Source: Siphonodentalium dalli (lineage: Eukaryota; Mollusca; Scaphopoda; Gadilida; Siphonodentaliidae). Taken from it: a DNA stretch of 64,000 nt. The stretch lies in the NCBI GenBank assembly GCA_032622095.1, contig CP136068.1:189520613-189584612 (forward strand). Direction: 5' to 3'. Both the position numbers and the translations under genes were made by a program. Positions 41,997-51,425 of the stretch are shown here, piece by piece. Position 1 is the stretch's first letter; every line of letters begins with the position of its first letter. The notes under the pieces are model-generated. The model did not search any database, had not been told where the DNA came from, and saw nothing but the letters and a program-made list of their open reading frames with translations.

Positions 41997-44417
41997 GTAA
42001 GTCCCAACACGCCATTATGGCATGTCTCATTGCGTATATATGTGGGGAAAACGATGACGTTATTGTTATTAGCATTTGCGCATATCTTTGCGAATTTAAA
42101 AGAAAATTGAAAACATTCAAAAATGAATCAAATTGTCAGAAATGTACTTTTAGAAGAATATTCCCGAAACAGGCTAAAACGTTATATTTTTCAGATAACA
42201 ATAATCACAGACATACCTATGTTTAACGTAGACCTATTGAATATATATAGCGTAATAACGAGAAGAATTAATTTAAATGTCGCGGACATTTCAAGAAAAA
42301 TATAGAGTTATTTCTCTTCAACTTTCATTAGTTTCAAGTTCAACTTCAAGTTGATTCATGATTGTTGTCTGTTGAAACTTGAAGGTGATTTATAAGTTCA
42401 TTCATTCAATATCAATTTAAATCAAAATCAAATTATTGACAAGATGAATAGTAATACAGTCATTCAGGCAGTAAAGGGTCACTTTTTATGTTTGTGCTGC
42501 ACCTGTCTGTATGCAAGTACAATGGATAAAAATTTATATGTCATTTTGTTCATAAATCCTAGCTCTATCATACATCTTATGTGATGTTCACAAATATTGC
42601 TCTTTCTGTTTAAAATACGCGATCAAAGATAGCACGAAATCCAGGCAATAAGGGGTCAATTCAGGCAGTAAAGGGTCACCTTTCGTTTGAACTGTATATA
42701 TCACAATTGATGGCTGTTCGTGTGTTATTAAACCACAAATAACATGTGCAAGATGTAATTATTCCAATTAAAAGTTTTTTATCTAACACAAACTTGTTTA
42801 CTATAAACTGATTAAACTCCATTTCAGCATCGTCGGAATGTAAACAAAACAATGTTCAAAACAATTACCAAGGCACAGCTAGACGATACACGTGTACGTC
42901 ATGATCATCATCGGGGAAATTAATTCTTTGTTTTTGATGATGATAATTAGCGCTTTTAGAATCACAATCAAGAACTAATTTGTAGAAAAATTAGTAGTTG
43001 AGAAATATGTTTTTATTATTTTTTTATAGTGGAGATACAAACTCCAATTACATTTGTTCCCAACATAATATGGCCCTCGATCTGTACAGTTAATAGCATT
43101 CACTCACAAATCATATGTAGTAGTGTTACAGTGTGTGATTGAATATTTTGTGTTCAAATACAAATACAAACATATACTAGTATATAATCAGAGCAGAGGT
43201 GGCAGCAGTTGGTGTGGATGGTTGGCAGTCAGGATAGGACAGCTCCACTCTTTCTATGGGATAAACAGGGGTAAAGGCAACAAACTGATATAAAACACTG
43301 GAAAATGGAAATTTACCAGAACAGAAGGTGGCGGACAAGATCATTTGATCATTTCGAGCATCTTCGGCGCTTGCATCCCAAATCCCAAGTGGATCAGTTA
43401 TAATTCATTGCGGATTGTACTGTCTTGAGTCACCTCGAGTGGCAAATTTGTTGTTATTGCCTATAACTTATTTAATTACATATATATCTTTAACTCACAT
43501 TTTTTACTCACATTTAATTGTCAATGATTTTATCAAAGCTCCATATTTATTTTCGGACAGTACATAATTATATGTTTTGTAGTTTCTAAATTAATTAATT
43601 AATGACACAAACACACACACAAAACTGACAACATATTCATTTGGCCTACCCGGTACATGTTTATATGACCATGAATACCAAATGTGGTGTACTCATTTCA
43701 TTGCAATGCATGTGCAGCACTTACCAGTGCCAAATCTGATTGACATATACATGTATCCAATTAATATCATTGGTTTGTGAGCTAGTCCACTTATCGCTTT
43801 ATTTGTGGATCATGATTCAATTTAGATTACATTTGTATTCAACATATACATCAAGAAAGAAGCAACGACAAAACTGGGACTTGCAATTACTTTCCTTTTG
43901 CTCCGATCCAGAAAAACAAAGGTAAATGTTACAACAAGGACGTCGCGAACGACAGTGAGTGTTGGGTGTGTGTCGCCACTGACATGATACCCATTTTCAC
44001 CAAGCACCCAACCCACCCTCAGTTGTGTGTTAATTTTAAATTTGTGCAGCCCCCTCCCAATATAATTGACCTGCCACTGGCTGCCAGCTACATGTAGCAC
44101 TGCATGAAGTGTCTGCTGGATTCATCCGTGGACCCTGTCAGGTTATTATCACAGCAGTTACATGGCACACTATCCGTTTGTACACAGAATGCAATGTACT
44201 AATAGATCAATTTATAACGGAACAATTGAAATCGCAAAATTATCATTTGGTGTTTATATATTCTTATTATTTTGTGGTTTTCTCGGGGAGGATTATATGG
44301 CTTGGGCACTTCATTTGGTGGATGCACCTTAGCATATTCATATGTGCACTGGTCATCCCTTGGGCAAGACCCAACTTCCTGAATTGGAAATTCCAACGGA
44401 GACCCTCTGGCCACGTC

Positions 44418-44522
44418 CTAGATCATGCCATGAACCTCTACTAATGCTAACGCCCGTAGAGGTCATACTCCATCAGTTCAAAACGGGCGTTAGCATTAGT
44501 AGAGGTTCATGGCATGATCTAG
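44418..44522. repeat. Perfect palindrome: 39-bp arms, 27-bp loop
   Basis: Left arm 44418-44456 (starts CTAGATCATGCCATGAACCT) and right arm 44484-44522 are exact reverse complements. The loop is 44457-44483. Transcribed, it would form a 39-bp uninterrupted hairpin. A perfect inverted repeat of this length implies recent origin or maintenance. It could be a MITE, a small-RNA hairpin or a replication by-product. Confidence 0.92.
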
Positions 44523-44649
44523 CCACGTCCCTGTCCCTCCCACACCCCTAGCGGGTGGGTTAATAATTTGGCTTCGATACCCCCCCCCCCAACAGGTCCC
44601 TCAAGAATTCCAACTGCTATAATTTTTCAACCTGGCACCCTGGTAAGTT

Positions 44650-45026
44650 CAGGGGCGCCGGAAGAGGGGGGGGGGCAGAGGGGGCAGCTGACCCCCCTGC
44701 CCTTGAATAGGGGGCGAGCAGGGGCAGGACTTGCCCTTTTTCTGGAGACAGAAAATGCTTTTTGTGTGTTTAATCTCATGTTTTTATAGCAAAATGTGAC
44801 TTTTTTGGTCCAAATACCACCAATTTCACAAGGAACATTAATTTTTTGTCAATTTTATCACAAAACGGCCATAAAAACCGACAAATACCATTAAAATAGG
44901 GATTTTTGTCACAATGAATTTATGGCTATTTTCCCGAGTTTGCGAAGAAAATGCCCTTTTTTGCTGAAAAGTGCCCTTTTTGTAGGCTCTGCCCCCCCCT
45001 GCCCTTGGATGCTTCCGGCGCCCCTG
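44650..45026. repeat. hAT-type MITE, 377 bp
   Basis: Ends are the perfect 15-bp inverted repeat CAGGGGCGCCGGAAG / CTTCCGGCGCCCCTG. The 8-bp direct duplication GGTAAGTT lies on both sides (44642-44649, 45027-45034). An 8-bp duplication and CAGGGGCG-type ends are typical of hAT elements. No coding frame is present. It is nested in the Harbinger intron. Confidence 0.9.
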
Positions 45027-46233
45027 GGTAAGTTAGAAATGTTCCAAATGATAGCCATTCCAATCTAATTATTTTACCGACCATTGGAAAATATTTGACT
45101 GTTGGTCTAAAAAAAACATTCACTCTTCATTCAATTCTGGTTGGAAAATTAAACTATGAGAACAATTTCAACCTATATATATTATGTCTTAACTTGCCAA
45201 TGAAGGCATGAAAAATTATGAAATGTTACTATGTTTTATTATTTCCAACGTATGCTAATCATTAGAATTCAATTGACATGTTTTTATCCATTCCGTGATA
45301 GCACGCGTGTGATCGACTGTCAACAAAAGCATGTGACCCGCTATTGACAACGGAAGTAGGTCGAAACAAATTAAATGTTTACACAATAAGACAAATTTAA
45401 CTTTTGTGGGGGTCTGGGATTTGAAAAATAAATAATTTGTTAATATTTTACAGTGCTTAGTTTGGGTGTACTTTATTCTGTTTTTTATTGGCAGCAGCCG
45501 ATCTGCAACTTGACATATTTTGTTGACCTACTTTCCTCCGATGCGTTTCCACTGTCCGTCAGAAAAATTGAATTAAATCGGAAATTACCGTCAGAACTCG
45601 CCACAAATTGCACATGATCTCCAACACATATTCATTCTCAAGAATCAACAGGATTTTGGGAGATCAAGTGCATCTGTGACTTTTGCCACGACGATAAACA
45701 GCAACTGACCCGTTACTGCCTGTGACCCGTTACTACCTGAACGACTGTACTAGTGTATCTATAGTGTCGGCCTCGGCTTACAAGAGTAATTATATTCTTG
45801 AATCTGATATTCAATTTGATTCTGAATTGTGTATTTTTCATGTTTACAAATTACAATTTACATCCAATCCTAGGTCATAGCCTACTGCCATAGCGCGGGC
45901 TACTACAAGCAAGCATTTAGGCTTTAGCGAGTTTTGAGTGGAATTTGCTCTAATCCAATCCATGCCAATTCAGGCAATTGTACATGTAATTGAATTTGAA
46001 TAACATCATGGATTCATGATTGTGATTGTCACATTTACTGATTTAGGCTATACTTTTATTTTCAATGAAATAAACATTTAATAGGCTTAGACTACTAATA
46101 AATTGGTACTGTTACAAATACCGATATTGTGCTAACTGTACTAGTGTACTAGTAAGTAGTGTTGAGATTGTTGACTTAGTTTAGTTAGTACCGGTACTAG
46201 TATAGTGACCATAAACTATTTTTTCTTCTTCAG

Positions 46234-47056
46234 GTTGTCTGTTGATGAAGTCGAAGAGCATGGGACTGCGGTGGAGCCCGGACGCGCGAACTGGGTGGAG
46301 AGATATATCACGGATCTCGTTGACATCATCTCCGGCTCGGAAAACCTGAAACGTAAACTAATATACACGAACACAAAAAAACAGCAGAACTCGGCTGCCT
46401 ATGAACAGGTCAGGGAGCAGCTACTACGTCGTAACCCAGAGTTCGGTCTAAACGTCACTCAAATACGTAACAAATTCAAAAGCCTTATCTCGATGTGCAA
46501 GAGCACTGCTTTGCGGATAAAAACGTCATCTGGCATCGCCAGGTTTCAAGAAGAAAAGGGGTACGGACCATGGTTTCAAACACTATTTCAGCTTGTAAAA
46601 GCTAGAGAATCGTGTCAGCCGGACCTGGCTGTAGAGCCGTCTGCTAGGCCTACTGCGGCAGCGAGTACTGCGGTAGTGAGTACTGCGGTAGCGAGTACTG
46701 CGACAGCGAGTACTGCGGCAGCAAGTGGTGAGGAGCCGGGCAGTGTACCTTTATTCACTCCCGTCAGGAAGGCGCAAAAGCGAAAAATTCCGGATATGAT
46801 TGCGGAGTGTATTGACGTCGTCAAGAAGGCAGTTGAGGCAGACACAACGAAGGACATCCTCTCGTACATGAAGGAGGAAGCCGAGCGACCAAGGGCACAT
46901 GAACTGAAGGTTTTGGAGTTGCTGCAGAGACATGAGTATGGTTCCACTAGGACAGGGCCAGGCACTGCAGCTAATGCGAATGTTGAACGAAATTTGTTTG
47001 ACCAATTTGATCAATTCAATAATAATACCAGTAACAATACTTATTACCAAATGTAA
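46234..47056 (+). CDS. Harbinger Myb/SANT-like DNA-binding protein, exon 2
   Basis: Follows the acceptor TTCTTCTTCAG and ends at the TAA 47054-47056. With exon 1 the protein is 298 residues. A Myb/SANT-like (MADF-type) trihelix region spans roughly residues 40-145: NWVERYITDLVDIISG at the start, NVTQIRNKFKSLISM in the middle, then aromatic GYGPWFQTLFQLV. A low-complexity STA repeat follows, then a conserved-looking tail (RKAQKRKIPDMIAEC, KAVEADTTKDILSYM). In PIF/Harbinger elements this protein helps the nuclease reach DNA and the nucleus. The frame is intact. Confidence 0.85.
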
Positions 47057-47610
47057 AATAATATTGTTGTTTCATTTTGACCTTGGGATCATAGGATGGT
47101 TGGTAAATAATGATATGTGAGCAATTTTTGCAATACTCTGCGATGCAGTTTTATGATATTGTAACCAAGTACTGCTGCCTATTTATGCTTCCAAATATTT
47201 TGTCGGACTTGTATACTGCACAATTTAGTATATATGTCTTTCTCATATCGACATACATGTATATACTCATATATACTCATTGGTGCATTTTTGATCATTT
47301 GGCATTTGAACTTTTGAAGGCAAAATCACACTCCACACAATGCATTTAAGAACCGTGAATGAAATACAATAGAAGGCCTAACATTAATATGTACCATATA
47401 ACAACGTGTTGATGATTCCGATGCGAAACTGTCAAACCGCAATCCATAGTCTGTTTATGCCAGTTAAGAAAACCACAACCGCATCCCAGAGTATTGCATT
47501 AATTGCCCACCATAATGATTGACACTAGACTCATCTTTGAAATGGAAATGGTATATCCAACCAATGTGTTGTGTTAGTTTTTATGTTTACCCATACCATA
47601 GTATGGTAAA
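47057..47610. other. Harbinger internal spacer
   Basis: Non-coding and AT-rich. It presumably contains the 3' end of the Myb transcript, but no clear AATAAA follows closely. No other gene is seen. Confidence 0.5.
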
Positions 47611-47619
47611 CATAATGTC

Positions 47620-48330
47620 GACGTCCGGATTGACCACTTGTCGTTCGTTCGTCTGTCCGTCTGTCCGTAGACACTTTATGCATGGTCCGATAACTCAAAT
47701 ATTTTCTATCTGATCATAACTAAATTTTGTATATGAGTTTCTCAGACCAAAATACAGACCGAGTTCGAATATGGGTTTGATTCGAGTTTTTTTTACGGAG
47801 TTATGGCCCTTTTTCGACTTAGAATTCATGGATGCTACGATAACTAAAAAAAATGTTATCTGATGAGAACCAAATTTGGTATGTGAGTTTCTCTATCTAA
47901 AATACAGTTCGAGTTCGAATATGGGTTTGATCAGTTTTATTTTAATGGAGTTATGGCCCTTTGATATAGAATTCATCCATGCTTCGATAGATCAACCAGT
48001 TATCGTCTGATAGGAACCAAATTTGGTATGAGTTTCTCAACTCAAAATACAGATCAAGTTTGAATATGGGTTAGATCCTGTTTTTTATTCCAGAGTTATG
48101 GCCCTTTTTAACTAAGGATTGAACAGATTCAATATTTGTATGCTTATCATGTAGAACCATAGCAGCTAACCCCTGTGATATCAGTTAGCACTGAGAGAGA
48201 GAATTTTGTATGTGAGTTTCTCAGCCCAAAATACAGATACATGTAGATTTCGAATTTGGGTTTGATCCATTTTTTTTATATTTTAAACATAGTTATGGCT
48301 TATGGATTTTCGTGTCCGAACTGAAAATAG
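47620..48330 (+). repeat. Degenerate GAGTTATGGCCC tandem repeat
   Basis: Four to five diverged copies of a 120-135-bp unit with the landmarks ACCAAATTTGGTAT, GAGTTTCTC, AAAATACAG, GAATATGGGTTTGAT and GAGTTATGGCCCTTT. The period is irregular. It is preceded by GTCTGTCCGTCTGTCCGT. It lies between the two Harbinger genes. Confidence 0.8.
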
Positions 48331-48814
48331 CTGATCACTATCGCCAAGGTATGGGTTAAACATCTGCCGATCGTTATCGGCCTCTCGTTGTGGTATACTC
48401 TCACCTGCCTAATAAGTTAAGATATATCACATGAACCCACTTGAAATAGGATTCAAATATCACAGAAAAATCCATGTTATATTTATTGGTATACACCACT
48501 AGTGTTATGCATATAAAAGTTCGTACAACAGGAAATTCACATGATATCATTACAAAGGTGATACATACTTCAATATAAGAATCAGCGAATTCAAATCAGA
48601 ATTTGAAAAAAATCATAAAAGAATTACACTATTATTACCAAGGCAGGTTAGAGCTTGAAAGTTGTTGACAGAACTACTGCATCACATAATTATGACGTTG
48701 GAACCAACTGGTCTATTAATACGTGGGTGGTGTATTTTAGACTATACACAGACAAGGTACCGGTATGCATCTATTTTTAATAATTATGGCATTAGCCTAC
48801 AATCAATACAATGT
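48331..48814. other. Harbinger internal spacer, 3' of the transposase gene
   Basis: Non-coding stretch between the tandem repeat and the transposase stop codon. No feature beyond AT-rich sequence is seen. Confidence 0.5.
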
Positions 48815-50119
48815 CTACATTGAGGTTTTTTCTACCCATAATTTGTCTTTGATTGCATCCCTCAATGCTGCACCTCCGCGATCGTTATCTCTAGTGGGCT
48901 CGCATGGAATTAAATGGAGTAGGTCTTCGATCACCTCCCTTGGTCGTCTTTCCTGCGTAATTGGATCCAAACTCATGTCAAATGTTTTTGACACGGAGTC
49001 ACCCCTGGCTATACAAATGTTGTGCAACACGATGCACGCAAGCACCGACATTTTTACTTGAGCTGGTGCACACTCGTTTTTACGTTGTGTTACACGCCAT
49101 CGACCTTTTAGCTGTCCAAACGCTCCCTCGATCACCATTCTAGCACGACTCAGTCTGTAATTAAAGTAACTCTCCTCTTCGGACAACACTGCATTGGAAT
49201 ATGGTTTCATCAACCATTTCTTAATGGGAAAGGCCGAGTCCCCTATAATTTGTGGCGGAATTTCAAGGTTGTCATTTTCGTTCGTCACTACACTTGCCAC
49301 TGCTCGCCCTTCTGACAAATCACTCCACATTTCGGTCGACTGAAAAATGTTAGAGTCATGTGAATTTCCGGGGAAGCCGCACGACGCCCAAACAAATCGA
49401 TATCTTGAATCCACCATGGCCATGAGTACTATACTATAAAAGTTCTTGAAGTTGTGGTACTCTTTCTGTGACTCTTTGCCCCCCGATGGGCACTTAATCG
49501 GAATGTGGCACCCATCGACAGCCGCCCACGCGAAAGGATACTGCCACATTTCATGCATATCCAGCAATGCATCGCGAGTTTGTTCCTGTGATTTGGGGGT
49601 GTATTTGGTGACATTTTCTTCCCACAGGACGGCAACAATGGCATCGCAAACTTCCTTTGTGATATTTCTAACCGTTGCTATTCCACGACCCGTCATTTGG
49701 GAAATGGTATAGTAGTAATCGCCCCTGGCTAAACGGTAGATGCCTATTGCAAAACGTTCTTCGGGGCCAATTGGGTCTTCTACGAGCTCATTCTTGACGA
49801 GATGGTGACGAATATTGTCAAGGAAGTGGTTAAAAGTCCCCCGACTAATTCGAAATGTTTTTTTGAAGTGTCTGTCGCCATAGGCATTGACTGTTTCGAA
49901 CCAACCCTGGTTTCGAAGAAGGCGTCGGCATGACCGATTTTGCTCCCTAGGGGCACACAATTGCATATACAGTTGAGATACTGACAACATTAATGTTCTC
50001 AACATTAACTCCCTTTGACGCAAAAGCATGAGAATAATTCCATTGCGTTTTGTACGCTCAGCGCGCATCCGTAATAGTTTTAGAAGGACAAGATGTCGTA
50101 GATTTATAGCAGACGACAT
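48815..50119 (-). CDS. PIF/Harbinger DDE transposase
   Basis: 434 residues, ATG at 50119 and TAG at 48815, uninterrupted. The N-terminal half is basic with a helix-turn-helix-like FRISRGTFNHFLDNI and a GRGIATVRNITKEV segment. The DDE_Tnp_4-type nuclease core follows: an acidic residue in AWAAVDGCHIPIKCP, the FPGNSHDSNIF block, a second acidic site in QIIGDSAFPIKKWL, and the Glu-bearing SRARMVIEGAFGQLKGRWR. C-terminal IVLHNICI is also characteristic. The gene would cut and rejoin the element at TWA sites together with the Myb-like partner. All motifs are present, so activity is possible. Confidence 0.93.
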   Translation of the reverse strand: MSSAINLRHLVLLKLLRMRAERTKRNGIILMLLRQRELMLRTLMLSVSQLYMQLCAPREQNRSCRRLLRNQGWFETVNAYGDRHFKKTFRISRGTFNHFLDNIRHHLVKNELVEDPIGPEERFAIGIYRLARGDYYYTISQMTGRGIATVRNITKEVCDAIVAVLWEENVTKYTPKSQEQTRDALLDMHEMWQYPFAWAAVDGCHIPIKCPSGGKESQKEYHNFKNFYSIVLMAMVDSRYRFVWASCGFPGNSHDSNIFQSTEMWSDLSEGRAVASVVTNENDNLEIPPQIIGDSAFPIKKWLMKPYSNAVLSEEESYFNYRLSRARMVIEGAFGQLKGRWRVTQRKNECAPAQVKMSVLACIVLHNICIARGDSVSKTFDMSLDPITQERRPREVIEDLLHLIPCEPTRDNDRGGAALRDAIKDKLWVEKTSM

Positions 50120-50260
50120 GACTTTATTTGTTTACGATGGGTTAACTCCCTTTTTAGTTAGTCGGATTACGTCCCTTGACGCCAGTCTAGATTACACGTG
50201 TAAAGTTAACACGTCATATAAATCAAACGTTAAAAACTCGTGTTGACGACGAGTTAACGT

Positions 50261-50293
50261 TACACGTGTATCACACGTCGTATAAAACAGGCC
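50261..50293 (-). repeat. Harbinger right terminal inverted repeat
   Basis: Exact reverse complement of 41386-41418, followed by TTA at 50294-50296. Confidence 0.92.
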
Positions 50294-50296
50294 TTA

Positions 50297-51425
50297 ATTA
50301 GTTTTCGCGCTGAATAGGATGGGATATGGAATAAAGTGACAAAACGCTGAGTAGGAATTGTTTTTCGTGGAAGCAGTACATGTTCGAAGAATATCCCATG
50401 TAGAGGGCTCATATTGGTGTCGAACGAAAGCCTGATATTCACCACAACCGATTGTATTAACGCACTATCCTTTTTGAAGACCTAGTGCAAATTATGGGGA
50501 TTAACTTTCAAGATTAATGGAAATTTGCGTACGAAAAGCAACAAAACGCATGTGCTGCGCCAGTGGACAAAATGTGAGGAAAATTCGTTCAGACTAAATA
50601 GACCCACTTCAGATTATTATGCTTTCCTATAGACTCATGTGGAAATCGCGGAGATATACAAGTGCAACATTCTCCTGAAGTCAGCAAAGTTCCTGAAGAG
50701 TTTCAAAACATAGATGTAATACTTTCCAGTGAGATACGACCATGCAGACTAACACACTTAGAGATATCGACTATTACATTATAGTTGACTCCGCGAAACA
50801 ATCGAAAACTCATCGCGAATCCTGCAGGCTGATTCCACTGAACACACAATGCGTCCTCAATTAATGCATAACTACGGATTGCACTAATGCTTCTTTTTTA
50901 AATCCAATGATTTGAATGATGACATAATCGGAACAACAGGTGACTAATGCGACACTCGGTTCGAGTTTAAACTATGGGTCTTATGTTTGTAATGATAGTA
51001 TGCTGAAATGAAGTATTAAGTACCAAAAAAAAAAAAAAACACAGTTGTTGTATAATGTACATTCTGCGATTTTCTTTAAACATATTTTATTTGAAATTGA
51101 GCACAGAAATACACGATGGATTGTGGACTTGCATTTGATTGAAGGTTTAGATACCTTTTTGTCGGTTGTAACCACAACAAACGACATATTCATATGTATT
51201 CCCCGGTTGTACAAATACATACCAATCCAACTTGGACAACACCGGCAAGATATATTCGACATAAACTTGGTTTAACACAAATTATCAAAGATCTGGCATA
51301 TTTTACGGAGACCAATAAACCATTTCGTGTCGAATCATGTACTGTTTTACATACTGCTTTACTCAAAAGAAAAATGAGAGATGAGATCGTATATAAATAG
51401 TTCCAAGCAAAAAGTAATAGAACAA
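50297..51425. other. No gene recognised
   Basis: Right flank of the Harbinger element. Short frames only, with no domain. The last part may belong to the LINE that follows, but this could not be shown. Confidence 0.4.

Larger units (their letters stand above)
42465..45742. repeat. Possible inverted-repeat pair inside the Harbinger intron
   Basis: The plus-strand words CAGGCAGTAAAGGGTCAC (42465 area) and AATTCAGGCAGTAAAGGGTC (42659 area) are mirrored by TGACCCGTTACTGCCTGTGA and GACCCGTTACTACCTGAA near 45705-45740. This may mark the ends of an older insertion between them. No target duplication was established. Confidence 0.35.
41997..46233 (+). other. Intron of the Harbinger Myb gene
   Basis: 4.2 kb from GTAAGT to TTTTTCTTCTTCAG. 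It holds the palindrome at 44418-44522 and the hAT-type MITE at 44650-45026. Phrases near CAGGCAGTAAAGGGTCAC recur (42465, 42662), with reverse-type TGACCCGTTACTGCCTG near 45708, which suggests another inverted element inside. No further gene is seen. Confidence 0.6.
41386..50293 (+). mobile_element. Complete PIF/Harbinger DNA transposon (8.9 kb)
   Basis: Both ends are the same 33-bp inverted repeat without mismatch, starting GGCCTGTTTTATACGACGTG. The element is flanked by TTA on each side (41383-41385, 50294-50296), the 3-bp duplication typical of PIF/Harbinger. Inside are the two genes this superfamily needs: a spliced Myb/SANT-like DNA-binding gene on the plus strand and a DDE nuclease gene on the minus strand, arranged convergently. 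Subterminal blocks repeat pieces of the end motif (TACACGTCGTATAAAAC near 41468, GTTAACACGTCATATAAATC near 50207). Both frames are open, so the copy may be recent or active. It also carries a hAT-type MITE, a perfect palindrome and a tandem repeat. Confidence 0.93.

Noticed and set aside
46615-47050. Minus-strand frames over the Myb exon
   Set aside because: Shadows of the plus-strand Harbinger Myb gene, created largely by the STA repeat.
48765-50246. Plus-strand frames over the transposase
   Set aside because: Shadows of the minus-strand DDE gene, which carries all the motifs.
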